Part shown: positions 51,022 to 61,018 of the stretch, in pieces
Position numbering within the stretch: the stretch's first letter is position 1
Layout of the letters: each line of letters starts with the position of its first letter
Assembly (NCBI GenBank): GCA_002423125.1
Contig: DIUW01000019.1
Span: 1-64,000, forward strand
Source: Legionellaceae bacterium UBA6148
Lineage (GTDB): Bacteria; Pseudomonadota; Gammaproteobacteria; Legionellales; Legionellaceae
Length of the DNA: 64,000 nucleotides
Direction of reading: 5' to 3'
Translations under genes and position numbers: made by a program
The notes under the pieces: generated by a model
What the model saw: only the letters and a program-made list of their open reading frames with translations
Database searches by the model: none
What the model was told of the DNA's origin: nothing

Positions 51022-52793
51022 TTATGGCAGTCACACGAAATAAATTTGATGCCGTTATTGTTGGCGCTGGTGGCGCAGGGATGCGGGCAGCACTTCAGTT
51101 GGCGAATTCTGGATTAAAAGTTGCCATGATTTCAAAAGTATTTCCAACGCGCTCGCATACCGTTTCTGCTCAGGGTGGAATAACGTGCGCACTTGGAAAT
51201 GCAGAAGACGATGATTGGCGTTGGCACATGTACGATACAGTGAAGGGTGCTGATTATATTGGCGACCAAGATTGTATTGAATATTTATGTAGAACAGGCC
51301 CAGAGGTTGTGTATGAGCTAGAGCATATGGGCTTACCGTTTTCGCGCATGGACAATGGCAAAATTTATCAACGACCATTCGGCGGACAGTCTAAAAATTA
51401 TGGTGAAGGCCAAGCTGCGCGTACTTGTGCTGCAGCCGATCGTACCGGACACGCGCTATTGCATACGTTGTACCAACAAAATCTAAAAGCAAAAACACAT
51501 ATTTTTAGTGAGTGGTTGGCGCTGGACTTTGTTAAAGATGCACATGATCACATTGCCGGAATCACCGCGATGTGCATCGAGACCGGTGAAGTTGTGTTCT
51601 TCCAATCACGAGTGTGTATTTTGGCCACGGGTGGTGCTGGACGTATTTATCAATCCACTACGAATGCACTGATCAATACGGGTGATGGCTTTGGAATGGC
51701 GCTGCGCGCGGGTCTACCCCTTCAAGATATGGAAATGTGGCAATTCCACCCGACCGGTATTGCCGGATCAGGTGTACTCGTCACGGAAGGTTGTCGTGGT
51801 GAAGGTGGTTATTTAATTAATAAAGACGGCGAGCGTTTTATGGAACGCTATGCTCCTCATGTGAAAGACTTAGCTTCTCGTGATGTGGTTGCTCGTGCAA
51901 TTGCGCTAGAGTTGCGTGCTGGCAAAGGTTTTGACCCGACAGGAGTTGATCACGTTAAATTAAAAATTGATCATTTGGGTGCGGATTTAATTAATGCGAA
52001 ATTGCCGGGTATCCGTGAGTTATCGATGAAATTTGGCGGTGTTGATCCTATTTATGAGCCGATTCCCGTTGTTCCGACATGTCATTATACCATGGGTGGT
52101 ATTCCTACCACGATGCATGGGCAAGTGGTGACTAAGCATCAAGGCAAAGAGCAGCTTGTTCAAGGTTTATATGCGGTTGGTGAGTGTGCGTGTGTCTCGG
52201 TGCATGGTGCTAATCGTCTAGGTGGTAATTCACTGCTTGACCTCGTGGTTTTTGGTCGTGCTGCTGGGTTGCATGTTGAAGAATTATGGCAGTCCGATCA
52301 ATTGCCTGACATGCTTCACGTGAGTGAAGAGGATGTTGAAGCCTCGCTTACTCGCTACCGGCGTTGGCAGGATTCTACGGGTGGGGAAAATCCAGCCGTG
52401 ATTAAAGATGAAATGGAACGTGTCATGCAGGAAGATTTTGGTGTCTTCCGCACAGGCGAATTCATGGAGCAAGGATTGAAACGTTTGCATGGACTACGTG
52501 AGCGATTGAATCATGCTAATCTCCAGGATAAAAGTAATGTATTCAATACTGACCGAGTCAGTGTGTTGGAGTTGGATAATTTGATGTTGACAGCTTGTGC
52601 TACAGCGACATCCGCAATTGCCCGTACTGAAAGTCGGGGGGCTCACAGCCGTGAAGACTTCCCTGAGCGTGATGACAAGAAATGGATTAAGCATACGCTG
52701 TATTTTGAAAAGGACGATGCAATTGATTATCGACCGGTGAATGTATCGCCGAAAGACGTCAAGCCTTTTGAGCCTAAAAAACGCGTTTATTGA
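51009..52793 (+). CDS. sdhA: Succinate dehydrogenase flavoprotein SdhA
   Basis: Oxidises succinate to fumarate with covalently bound FAD. 594 residues with GAGGAGMRAAL (FAD Rossmann), RSHTVSAQGGI (His that carries FAD), FHPTGI and GGIPTTMHGQV, the Glu/Arg active-site blocks HGANRLGGNSLLDLVVFGRAAG and RTESRGAHSREDFPERDD. The likely start is the ATG at 51024 (MAVTRNKFD). It overlaps sdhD. Confidence 0.97.
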   Translation: MGAIIMAVTRNKFDAVIVGAGGAGMRAALQLANSGLKVAMISKVFPTRSHTVSAQGGITCALGNAEDDDWRWHMYDTVKGADYIGDQDCIEYLCRTGPEVVYELEHMGLPFSRMDNGKIYQRPFGGQSKNYGEGQAARTCAAADRTGHALLHTLYQQNLKAKTHIFSEWLALDFVKDAHDHIAGITAMCIETGEVVFFQSRVCILATGGAGRIYQSTTNALINTGDGFGMALRAGLPLQDMEMWQFHPTGIAGSGVLVTEGCRGEGGYLINKDGERFMERYAPHVKDLASRDVVARAIALELRAGKGFDPTGVDHVKLKIDHLGADLINAKLPGIRELSMKFGGVDPIYEPIPVVPTCHYTMGGIPTTMHGQVVTKHQGKEQLVQGLYAVGECACVSVHGANRLGGNSLLDLVVFGRAAGLHVEELWQSDQLPDMLHVSEEDVEASLTRYRRWQDSTGGENPAVIKDEMERVMQEDFGVFRTGEFMEQGLKRLHGLRERLNHANLQDKSNVFNTDRVSVLELDNLMLTACATATSAIARTESRGAHSREDFPERDDKKWIKHTLYFEKDDAIDYRPVNVSPKDVKPFEPKKRVY

Positions 52794-52805
52794 TGAGGAC
52801 ATATC

Positions 52806-53540
52806 ATGGCTGAAAGCAACAAAGAAATGAGACAGGTGACCTTGTCGATTTACCGATATAATCCCGAGGTCGATGAAAAACCCTATATGAAAGATTATGA
52901 GATTGCTATTCCAGTAAAGAGCGATCCCATGTTGCTGACTTTGCTTGAGCGCTTAAAGGCAGAGCAAGATCCAACGGTTTCCTATCGACGATCGTGTCGC
53001 GAAGGAGTGTGTGGATCGGATGCGATGAATATTAATGGCGCCAACGGGCTTGCATGCATCACTACGCTTTCAACGCTAAAGACGAATCACATCATCATTC
53101 GACCATTACCAGGGTTTCCCGTTGTACGTGATTTAGTAGTTGATATGACGCAGTTTTATAAACAATATGAGCGAGTTGAGCCTTATTTGCAAAATAATGA
53201 CGTTGCTCCAGCTCGTGAGCGGCTACAATCCCCTGAAGAAAGAGCGAAGCTTGATGGGCTTTATGAGTGTATTCTATGTGCCTGTTGCACCAGTTCGTGC
53301 CCATCGTTTTGGTGGAATCCAGACAAATTTGTGGGGCCCGCTGGTTTACTTCAAGCGCAACGATTTTTAGCGGACAGTCGTGATAAAGCAACACCGCATC
53401 GATTGGCAAAATTACAAGATCCTTTTAGTGTGTTTCGCTGTCGTACAATCATGAATTGCGCGAGTGTGTGTCCAAAAGGATTGAACCCAACGAAAGCGAT
53501 CGGTGATATTCGGCATTTAATGCTACGTGAAGAAACATAG
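52806..53540 (+). CDS. sdhB: Succinate dehydrogenase iron-sulfur subunit SdhB
   Basis: Carries electrons from FAD to ubiquinone through 2Fe-2S, 4Fe-4S and 3Fe-4S clusters. 244 residues with SCREGVCGSDAM and GLAC (2Fe-2S), CILCACCTSSCP (4Fe-4S) and CRTIMNCASVCPKGLNP (3Fe-4S). It is twelve bases after sdhA. Confidence 0.97.
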   Translation: MAESNKEMRQVTLSIYRYNPEVDEKPYMKDYEIAIPVKSDPMLLTLLERLKAEQDPTVSYRRSCREGVCGSDAMNINGANGLACITTLSTLKTNHIIIRPLPGFPVVRDLVVDMTQFYKQYERVEPYLQNNDVAPARERLQSPEERAKLDGLYECILCACCTSSCPSFWWNPDKFVGPAGLLQAQRFLADSRDKATPHRLAKLQDPFSVFRCRTIMNCASVCPKGLNPTKAIGDIRHLMLREET

Positions 53541-53574
53541 TCCAATCAGATTAAAATATGTGGAGAGACAAGTA

Positions 53575-56388
53575 ATGACAAGTAGTTTTCTACAAAATAA
53601 ATGGGATACCGCCTACCTATCGAGTGGGAATATGGCCTATGTGGATGGATTATACGAAGATTATTTAGCAAATCCAGATTCAGTCTCTGATGAATGGAAA
53701 GCCGTATTTAAAAATCTTCCTAAAGTGAATGGCCAAGATGCTGATGTATCACATCGTGATATTCAAAATTATTTTTTAAATCATGCATCAAAGCAAACCG
53801 TACAACACAGCGTAGTGGCAGATACTAAGCAAGCTGAAGTTTCAAACTTAATGAATGCTTATCGTAGACTTGGGCATCATGCGGCTCAATTGGACCCGTT
53901 AGAAATGCTTGATCGCGTCCGAGCACCAAGTCTTGAGTTGTCGTATCACAATTTAAATCAAGAGGATATGACGAAAACATTTTTTGTTGGCAAAACATTT
54001 TCTCAAGAACAAATGTCGTTAAACGACATCTATCAAGCTTTGCGAGAGACATATTCTGGCAGTATTGGCATAGAATACATGCATATTGCTGACAACGATG
54101 AAGTTGAATGGATTCAGAATAAACTTGAGTCTGCTCGGGGAAAACCTCAACTGGATGCAAATGCTAAAAAGCAGTTGTTAATCGATTTAATTGCTGCAGA
54201 TGGCCTTGAGCGATATTTAGGAACGCGTTATGTCGGTCAAAAGCGCTTTTCGTTAGAAGGAGGTGATTCCCTTATTCCCATGATGAAAGAACTGCTTCGT
54301 CAAGGCGGTATAAGCAAGGTGAATGAATTAGTGATTGGCATGGCACACCGCGGGCGTTTAAATGTGTTAATTAACGTGCTTGGTAAAGAGCCTGAACAAT
54401 TATTTCAGGAGTTCGAAGGTAAAGTTCATTTAGATCGTACGGGTGATGTGAAATATCATTTGGGATTTTCTTCAAATATAAAAACCGAATCGGGTGCTAT
54501 TGTTCATCTAGCGTTAGCATTTAATCCATCCCATTTAGAAATTATTAGTCCCGTTGTTGAAGGATCGGCTCGATCACGGTTACGCCGACGAGATGATATT
54601 AAGGACAAAAACACAGTTATCCCTATTGTTATTCATGGTGATGCTGCATTTGCAGGTCAAGGTGTTGTGATGGAAACCTTTAATTTTTCACAAGCACGCG
54701 GATACTGCACTGGCGGCACAATTCACATTGTTGTGAATAACCAAATTGGATTTACTACAAGTAATCCTTTAGATTCGCGATCAACGCTTTACTGTACCGA
54801 TGTCGCTAAAATGGTTCAGGCGCCGGTGATCCATGTGAACGGTGATGATCCTGAAGCGGTCATTTTTGCAGCTCAAATTGCATTTGAGTATCGCATGAAA
54901 TTTAAACGTGACGTTGTACTGGATCTCGTCTGTTATCGTCGTCATGGGCATAATGAAGCGGATGAACCATCCGTTACTCAGCCTGAGATGTATAAAAAAA
55001 TTAAAACCATGCGCCCACTCAGAGAAAAATATGCCGATCAACTGCAAGCCGCAGGATTGATAACCAGTACGGAAGTCGAGTCTTTGATTGAAGGCTATCG
55101 AGACAAATTGGACAAAGGTCAGCCCGTTGTCGATGTGTTTCATGGCGATTATCCAGGGAAAGTATCATCCGATTGGGCGCCTTATTTGCATGCAACATGG
55201 GACAGTCCTGCTGATACAACCATCTCTAAAACAACGCTGGAAGTACTTTCTGCTGACTTGCTTCACTTTCCCGAAGGATTTGAACTCCATCCTGTGGTTA
55301 AGCGCTTAATGTCAGAGCGGGAAAAAATGACGACAGGCGATCTGTCTATTAACTGGGGCTATGCGGAAGTGATGGCCTATGCAGCCTTGTTAAAAGAAGG
55401 GCATGCTGTCCGTCTGTCTGGACAAGATTGTGGTCGAGGCACCTTTGCTCATCGCCATGCTGTGTTGCATGATGTGGAAAATGGTTCTATTTACGTCCCA
55501 CTTGAAAACATTGCATCGGATAAAAAAGCGTCGTTCACTGTTATTGACTCAGTATTGTCCGAAGAGGCTGTACTGGCGTTCGAGTATGGATTTGCGTCAT
55601 CTGAACCTGAAATGATGGTGATTTGGGAGGCGCAATTTGGTGATTTTGCCAATGGCGCGCAGGTCGTGATCGACCAATTTATCAGTTCCGGCGAGCAAAA
55701 ATGGGGACGCTTATGCGGCCTTGTGATGCTACTGCCGCATGGTTATGAAGGACAAGGTCCAGAACACTCCTCTGCTCGGTTAGAGCGCTACATGCAATTA
55801 TGTGCTCAACAAAATATGCAAGTGTGCACGCCAACCACGCCGGCTCAAATGTTTCATTTATTGCGACGGCAAGTGCTTCGTAAATTTCGTAAGCCATTGA
55901 TTGTAATGACGCCTAAGAGTTTGCTGCGCCATAAATTAGCGGTTTCAACCGTGGATGATTTGACTCATGGTCAATTTCACACCATTATTCCCGAAATTGA
56001 TGATCTGGATGCAAAAAAAGTAACACGTGTGATTTTGTGTTGTGGAAAGGTTTATTATGATGTGCTGCAAAAACGACGTGATGACTCACTGAATCATGTT
56101 GCTATTATTCGTATAGAACAGCTTTATCCATTTCCAAAAAAAGAATTACTGGCTGAGTTGTCAAAATATCCGAATGCCACTCAGGTCATTTGGTGTCAGG
56201 AAGAGCCAAAAAATCAAGGGGTGTGGTTTTCTTCGCAGCATAATATGGTCGATTGCTTGCGAGATGATCAGACATTATATTATGCCGGTAGAAATTCGGC
56301 CGCGTCACCCGCTGTGGGCAGCGCATCACTGCATGCGCAACAACAACAGGCTCTGGTCGACCAAGCCTTAACAGAATCATATCAATAA
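53575..56388 (+). CDS. sucA: 2-oxoglutarate dehydrogenase E1 component SucA
   Basis: Thiamin-diphosphate enzyme that decarboxylates 2-oxoglutarate. From the ATG at 53575 (GGAGAG seven to eight bases upstream), 937 residues. Blocks visible are YLGTRYVGQKRFSLEGGDSLIP, MAHRGRLNVL, the thiamin-diphosphate motif GDAAFAGQGV...NNQIGFTTSNP, SGQDCGRGTFAHRHAV and LPHGYEGQGPEHSSAR. An in-frame ATG at 53527 overlaps sdhB and is unlikely. Confidence 0.96.
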   Translation: MTSSFLQNKWDTAYLSSGNMAYVDGLYEDYLANPDSVSDEWKAVFKNLPKVNGQDADVSHRDIQNYFLNHASKQTVQHSVVADTKQAEVSNLMNAYRRLGHHAAQLDPLEMLDRVRAPSLELSYHNLNQEDMTKTFFVGKTFSQEQMSLNDIYQALRETYSGSIGIEYMHIADNDEVEWIQNKLESARGKPQLDANAKKQLLIDLIAADGLERYLGTRYVGQKRFSLEGGDSLIPMMKELLRQGGISKVNELVIGMAHRGRLNVLINVLGKEPEQLFQEFEGKVHLDRTGDVKYHLGFSSNIKTESGAIVHLALAFNPSHLEIISPVVEGSARSRLRRRDDIKDKNTVIPIVIHGDAAFAGQGVVMETFNFSQARGYCTGGTIHIVVNNQIGFTTSNPLDSRSTLYCTDVAKMVQAPVIHVNGDDPEAVIFAAQIAFEYRMKFKRDVVLDLVCYRRHGHNEADEPSVTQPEMYKKIKTMRPLREKYADQLQAAGLITSTEVESLIEGYRDKLDKGQPVVDVFHGDYPGKVSSDWAPYLHATWDSPADTTISKTTLEVLSADLLHFPEGFELHPVVKRLMSEREKMTTGDLSINWGYAEVMAYAALLKEGHAVRLSGQDCGRGTFAHRHAVLHDVENGSIYVPLENIASDKKASFTVIDSVLSEEAVLAFEYGFASSEPEMMVIWEAQFGDFANGAQVVIDQFISSGEQKWGRLCGLVMLLPHGYEGQGPEHSSARLERYMQLCAQQNMQVCTPTTPAQMFHLLRRQVLRKFRKPLIVMTPKSLLRHKLAVSTVDDLTHGQFHTIIPEIDDLDAKKVTRVILCCGKVYYDVLQKRRDDSLNHVAIIRIEQLYPFPKKELLAELSKYPNATQVIWCQEEPKNQGVWFSSQHNMVDCLRDDQTLYYAGRNSAASPAVGSASLHAQQQQALVDQALTESYQ

Positions 56389-56397
56389 GGTCTAATC

Positions 56398-57588
56398 ATG
56401 TTAATTGAAGTTAAAGTACCTACCTTACCTGAATCAGTAGCCGATGCAACGATTGCAACATGGCATAAAAAACCGGGCGATAGAGTCACCCGAGATGAAA
56501 ATATGCTTGATTTGGAAACCGATAAAGTGGTTCTTGAAGTTCCAGCCCCTGCAGATGGCATATTGCAGGATGTCATGTTTCAAGTGGGGGATAAAGTATT
56601 ATCAGGGCAACTGCTTGCTAAAATTATGCCTGGCGCAGCATCAGAAAAACACGATCCATCCGCATCGGCAGCAAATGTTGCTGAATCGGACGATCAATCA
56701 GTAAGCCCTGCCGTTCGACGACTACTAGCGGAAAATGACTTACAGCCTAGTTCGATTGTGGGTACTGGAAAAGATGGACGGATCGCTAAAGAGGACGTGC
56801 TTGCATTCATTGAGGCTCGACGCACCCAGTCAACACCGATTGCCAAAACTCCAGCCAATATACCAAATGTTCAAACGACCGGTGGTTCACGTGAGGAGCG
56901 TCGCGTTCCGATGTCACGTTTACGCGCAAGAGTCGCTGAGCGATTATTGGATGCACAGCACAATGCGGCCATATTAACAACGTTCAATGAAGTGAATCTC
57001 GGTGCTGTCATGGCTTTACGTGCTCAATATAAAGATGTTTTTGAGAAGAAGCATGGCGTAAAATTAGGCTTCATGTCTTTTTTTACTAAAGCTGCTATTG
57101 AATCGTTAAAGCGCTTCCCTGCAGTGAATGCATCAGTGGATGGCCAGGATGTTGTTTATCATGGTTTCTACGATATTGGAATGGCCGTATCGACTGAGCG
57201 AGGATTGGTTGTGCCAGTCCTTCGCGATGCGGATCAGCTCAGCATGGCGGAAATTGAGAAAAAAATTGGTGATTTTGCTGCGCGTGCTCGCGATGGAAAA
57301 TTAGCACTCGAAGAGATGCAAGGGGGCACGTTTACCATTACAAATGGGGGTGTATTTGGCTCTCTACTTTCAACGCCTATTATCAATCCACCGCAGTCAG
57401 GTATATTGGGTATGCATAAGATTCAGGAACGACCTGTGGCGGAGAAAGGGCAGGTTGTTATCCGCCCTATGATGTACATCGCCTTATCTTATGATCATCG
57501 GCTAATTGACGGGAAAGATTCCGTACAATTTTTAGTGAGTGTTAAGGATCTACTAGAAGACCCTTCGCGGTTATTATTAGGTGTTTAA
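56398..57588 (+). CDS. sucB: 2-oxoglutarate dehydrogenase E2 (dihydrolipoyl succinyltransferase) SucB
   Basis: Core of the complex; passes succinyl groups to CoA. 396 residues: N-terminal lipoyl domain (DLETDKVVLEVPAPADG, lipoyl Lys), E1/E3-binding domain (VSPAVRRLLAENDLQPSSIVGTGKDGRIAKEDV), and the catalytic domain ending YIALSYDHRLIDGKD (HxxxDG). Nine bases after sucA. The E3 gene (lpd) is not in the window. Confidence 0.96.
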   Translation: MLIEVKVPTLPESVADATIATWHKKPGDRVTRDENMLDLETDKVVLEVPAPADGILQDVMFQVGDKVLSGQLLAKIMPGAASEKHDPSASAANVAESDDQSVSPAVRRLLAENDLQPSSIVGTGKDGRIAKEDVLAFIEARRTQSTPIAKTPANIPNVQTTGGSREERRVPMSRLRARVAERLLDAQHNAAILTTFNEVNLGAVMALRAQYKDVFEKKHGVKLGFMSFFTKAAIESLKRFPAVNASVDGQDVVYHGFYDIGMAVSTERGLVVPVLRDADQLSMAEIEKKIGDFAARARDGKLALEEMQGGTFTITNGGVFGSLLSTPIINPPQSGILGMHKIQERPVAEKGQVVIRPMMYIALSYDHRLIDGKDSVQFLVSVKDLLEDPSRLLLGV

Positions 57589-57617
57589 TTTTTAAAATTT
57601 TAATTAAGGTGTATTGA

Positions 57618-58778
57618 ATGAATTTACATGAATACCAGGCTAAACAATTATTTAAGAGTTATGGCATACCTGTACCACACGGTGAAGTGGCTTACAGTCC
57701 AGACGATGCAGTCCAAGTAGCATCAACTCTTTCAACTCCTCGCTGGGTTGTTAAAGCGCAAGTGCATGCGGGTGGTCGTGGTAAGGCCGGTGGTGTAAAG
57801 CTGGTTTCTACTCATGAAGAAGTAGCGTCTTTCACACAATCGCTTCTTGGCACGCGACTGGTCACTTACCAAACGGATGCTCATGGGCAACCGGTGAATG
57901 CTGTTTTAGTTGAGGAAGTCAGTGATATTGAACGAGAACTTTATCTAGGTGCTGTTGTTGATCGAGCATCACGTCGCGTCGTTTTTATGGCATCGACGGA
58001 AGGTGGAGTGGAGATCGAAAAAATAGCTGAAGAAACGCCAGAAAAAATAGTGAAAGCCGTCATTGATCCGATGTTAGGCGTTATGCCGTATCAATGCCGT
58101 GAACTAGGCTTTAAATTAGGTTTAACCGAATCACAAATAAAACAATTTACTCAGTTAATGTTGGGTCTAGGAAAAATGTTTGTCGAGTGCGATTTGAGTT
58201 TGTTAGAAATCAATCCACTGGTCATCACGAAAGCAGGAAACATTGTCTGTCTTGATGGCAAAGTGACGCTTGATGATAATGCTGTTTATCGACATCCTAA
58301 ATTGAAAGGCATGCGTGATACAACTCAAGAAGATGAGCGAGAAAATCGTGCGCATGATTGGGAACTCAATTACATTCCTCTTGATGGTCAAATCGGCTGT
58401 ATGGTTAATGGCGCCGGTCTTGCAATGGCAACGATGGATGTGATTAAGCTGCATGGTGGAGAGCCTGCAAATTTCCTCGACGTTGGGGGTGGTGCAACAA
58501 AAGAGCGTGTTAGTGAAGCGTTTAAAATCATTCTCTCAGACGAAAATGTAAAAGGCATTTTAGTCAATATCTTTGGTGGTATTGTGCGTTGTGATTTGAT
58601 TGCCGAAGGAATTATCGCAGCCGTAAAAGAAGTGAATATCGCTGTGCCAGTTGTTGTTCGACTTGAAGGCAATAATGCGACATTAGGCGCTGACATTTTA
58701 AACAAAAGCGATCTCAATGTGATTGCAGCAGATAGTTTAACTGACGCGGCTAAAAAAATCGTTGCAGCGATAGCTTAG
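57618..58778 (+). CDS. sucC: Succinyl-CoA synthetase beta subunit SucC
   Basis: ATP-grasp subunit that makes ATP (or GTP) and succinate from succinyl-CoA. 386 residues starting MNLHEYQAKQLFKSYGIPVPHG, with KAQVHAGGRGKAGGVK, EINPLVI, GRGxxG-type CMVNGAGLAMATMDVI and FGGIVRCDLIAEGI. Followed by sucD after 89 bases. Confidence 0.97.
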   Translation: MNLHEYQAKQLFKSYGIPVPHGEVAYSPDDAVQVASTLSTPRWVVKAQVHAGGRGKAGGVKLVSTHEEVASFTQSLLGTRLVTYQTDAHGQPVNAVLVEEVSDIERELYLGAVVDRASRRVVFMASTEGGVEIEKIAEETPEKIVKAVIDPMLGVMPYQCRELGFKLGLTESQIKQFTQLMLGLGKMFVECDLSLLEINPLVITKAGNIVCLDGKVTLDDNAVYRHPKLKGMRDTTQEDERENRAHDWELNYIPLDGQIGCMVNGAGLAMATMDVIKLHGGEPANFLDVGGGATKERVSEAFKIILSDENVKGILVNIFGGIVRCDLIAEGIIAAVKEVNIAVPVVVRLEGNNATLGADILNKSDLNVIAADSLTDAAKKIVAAIA

Positions 58779-58867
58779 TTCTGAACGGTGAGGGCGAATA
58801 GTGCCGCCCCAAGAACCCTAACGGATCAAATAAAATCATCATACTCGATCGATAAAAGAGGCAATAA

Positions 58868-59743
58868 ATGAGCATATTAATAAACAAACACACAAAAGTA
58901 ATTTGTCAGGGATTTACTGGCAAGCAAGGCACGCTTCACTCTGAACAAGCGATTGCATATGGTACAAAAATGGTTGGGGGTGTGACCCCTGGGAAAGGCG
59001 GTCAGACTCATTTAGACCTTCCTGTATTTAACACGGTCCGTGAAGCAGTTGATGCAACTCAAGCGGATGCGAGCGTCATTTATGTCCCTGCTCCATTTTG
59101 CAAAGATTCTATTTTAGAAGCGGCAGATGCGGGTGTTCAATTGATTGTTTGTATTACAGAAGGGGTTCCCGCCCTTGATATGCTTCAAGTAAAATATTAC
59201 TTAGAAAAAAATACCCAGAGCCGCTTGGTCGGACCGAACTGTCCTGGAGTGATTACGCCTGGCGAGTGCAAAATTGGTATTATGCCTGGGTTTATTCATC
59301 TCCCTGGAAAAGTAGGTATCGTGTCTCGCTCAGGAACGTTGACTTATGAAGCCGTTAAGCAAATGACTGATATGGGCTTTGGACAAAGCACTTGCGTTGG
59401 TATTGGTGGCGATCCGATTCCTGGAATGACATTTATTGATACACTGGCGTTGTTCGAAAAAGATGAACAAACTAAAGTGATTATTTTAGTTGGTGAAATT
59501 GGTGGAACTGCCGAGGAAGAAGCGGCCGAGTATATTCAATCAAACGTTAGCAAGCCCGTCGTATCTTATATTGCCGGTGTGACAGCACCTGCTGGAAAGC
59601 GTATGGGGCATGCTGGAGCCATTATCTCCGGTGGTAAAGGGACTGCTGCTGATAAATTTGCAGCGCTTCGTGCAGCCGGTGTCTCAACGGTTAATTCTCC
59701 AGCTGATTTAGGAAAAGCGGTTGCTGAAGTGATGGGTTGGTAA
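58868..59743 (+). CDS. sucD: Succinyl-CoA synthetase alpha subunit SucD
   Basis: CoA-binding subunit carrying the phosphohistidine. 291 residues with QGFTGKQGTLHSEQAI, GGVTPGKGG, GPNCPGVITPGECKIGIMPG and the active-site His in AGKRMGHAGAIISGG. Last TCA gene of the block; AAAGAGG stands about six bases before the ATG. Confidence 0.97.
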   Translation: MSILINKHTKVICQGFTGKQGTLHSEQAIAYGTKMVGGVTPGKGGQTHLDLPVFNTVREAVDATQADASVIYVPAPFCKDSILEAADAGVQLIVCITEGVPALDMLQVKYYLEKNTQSRLVGPNCPGVITPGECKIGIMPGFIHLPGKVGIVSRSGTLTYEAVKQMTDMGFGQSTCVGIGGDPIPGMTFIDTLALFEKDEQTKVIILVGEIGGTAEEEAAEYIQSNVSKPVVSYIAGVTAPAGKRMGHAGAIISGGKGTAADKFAALRAAGVSTVNSPADLGKAVAEVMGW

Positions 59744-59750
59744 GTTCGTC

Positions 59751-60398
59751 ATGACACAACAATGGGGTACGCTGGCGGATATCCGACGTGAGTATGGTGA
59801 TTTGCGTCTGAGTGAAAAGGACATCCCTGCGTGCCCCATTGAACAGTTCCAGGCATGGTTTTCAGAGATATTGCAAACTGAGATTCATGATCCTACTGCA
59901 ATGGTACTTTCAACGGTAGATTCCCAAGGCCATCCGGACTCCCGGGTGGTTTTGTTAAAAGGCATCGATGAGGGTTCATTTCTTTTTTATACCAACTACA
60001 ATAGTATTAAATCTCAGCAGATTCATGCTCATCCAGCGGTTGCATTAAATTTTTATTGGCCGAGCATGGCGCGCCAAGTTCGGATTCGTGGTCAAGTGCA
60101 ACAGACTACTCAAAAGCAATCCGACGATTATTTTTCATCAAGACCACCCGACAGCCAATGGAGTGCGCTGGTTTCGCCACAAAGTACGGAGATTAGTGAT
60201 CGTGCCGAATTGGAGCAAGCGCTAGAAGCCCTCCGTAAAAAAAACCAGCAGCCAATCATCCGCCCTCAGCATTGGGGAGGTTATTCTGTAACCCCTGATG
60301 AATTTGAGTTTTGGCAAGGTCGTGATAATCGTCTACATGATAGGATTCAATACTCCCGCGAAGATCAAACATGGGTTCACCGCCGACTCGCGCCATAA
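59751..60398 (+). CDS. pdxH: Pyridoxamine 5'-phosphate oxidase PdxH
   Basis: FMN enzyme that oxidises PNP or PMP to pyridoxal phosphate. 215 residues with LREYGDLRLSE-like N-terminus, AMVLSTVDSQGHPDSRVVLLKG, FYTNYNSIKSQQI, and the C-terminal WGGYSVTPDEFEFWQGRDNRLHDR...W..RRLAP. It begins eight bases after sucD and is probably co-transcribed. Confidence 0.96.
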   Translation: MTQQWGTLADIRREYGDLRLSEKDIPACPIEQFQAWFSEILQTEIHDPTAMVLSTVDSQGHPDSRVVLLKGIDEGSFLFYTNYNSIKSQQIHAHPAVALNFYWPSMARQVRIRGQVQQTTQKQSDDYFSSRPPDSQWSALVSPQSTEISDRAELEQALEALRKKNQQPIIRPQHWGGYSVTPDEFEFWQGRDNRLHDRIQYSREDQTWVHRRLAP

Positions 60399-60561
60399 CG
60401 TTTTTTTATTTTGCCAGAAATTTGTAAAAAGCAAAAAACCGTCCTAACCTAAATAGTAAGAGGAATTAAAATATCACTTAAGAGCTCAGAAATGAGTTTA
60501 TCAAAGAGACTAATTCTTGAGATAGGATGTCTAGGCAAAAAAACAGAATGGGAGTATGAAC

Positions 60562-60939
60562 ATGAGCGATACAACGGCATTATTATCTTTACTTAAATTA
60601 CGGCTCAATATTGAGCATCCAGATGTTGAAGAAAGTTATGTGTACGGCTATGACGCCGGTACAGCTGGAGTCCCTGAAGAAGACAATCCTTTTCAATTGA
60701 ATACGCGAGAATACGATCATTGGTCTGAGGGATGGTGGGCAGGATTTTATGATGAAAAACCCACTTTTTCTCTCGATGAGCCTGATCAGGCTCAATCCGC
60801 TCCACAACCTTTGCAAGTAGCCAATGATCATGTTTTTAGTGATGCCATGGGTAATCTGCTTGTGAAAGTGTTAGAAATTTCAAGTGTCATCGGCGTTGCG
60901 GCACTTGTGGGTTATCAGGTGCTCGATTTGGTCGCGTAA
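60562..60939 (+). CDS. Small protein with a ribosome-modulation-factor-like motif and a C-terminal hydrophobic helix
   Basis: 125 residues; the ATG at 60562 has GGGAG about eight bases upstream. Residues ~25-62 read YVYGYDAGTAGV, then NPFQLN and YDHWSEGWWAGFYDE, matching the RMF/CrpP pattern (A-Y-x-x-G-Y-x-A-G ... NP-Y ... W-x-x-G-W). RMF dimerises ribosomes in stationary phase; some relatives act on other targets. Unlike RMF (55 residues), this one has a Pro/Gln-rich linker and a C-terminal helix (VIGVAALVGYQVLDLVA) that may enter a membrane. I do not claim ribosome binding. Confidence 0.65.
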   Translation: MSDTTALLSLLKLRLNIEHPDVEESYVYGYDAGTAGVPEEDNPFQLNTREYDHWSEGWWAGFYDEKPTFSLDEPDQAQSAPQPLQVANDHVFSDAMGNLLVKVLEISSVIGVAALVGYQVLDLVA

Positions 60940-60948
60940 TTCATGACT

Positions 60949-60968
60949 TTGACCGCTGCGGCGGTCAA
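60949..60968. terminator. Hairpin after the RMF-like gene
   Basis: TTGACCGC (60949-60956) and GCGGTCAA (60961-60968) form a perfect 8-bp stem with a 4-base loop ten bases after the stop. No T-run follows on the plus strand. Confidence 0.45.
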
Positions 60969-61018
60969 GGCTTATTTGCAGACAGCCTCTGTCCGGTGTA
61001 CCATTAAAACTCTTCCAA

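Noticed and set aside
53527..53574. 16-residue N-terminal extension of SucA
   Set aside because: Overlaps sdhB and lacks family similarity; the ATG at 53575 has a good GGAGAG.
54781..55143. 120-residue minus-strand frame inside sucA
   Set aside because: Fully antisense to a conserved enzyme; no independent evidence.
58779..58867. Possible separate promoter or riboswitch between sucC and sucD
   Set aside because: Only 89 bases, no convincing promoter boxes or conserved RNA fold; treated as an intra-operon gap.
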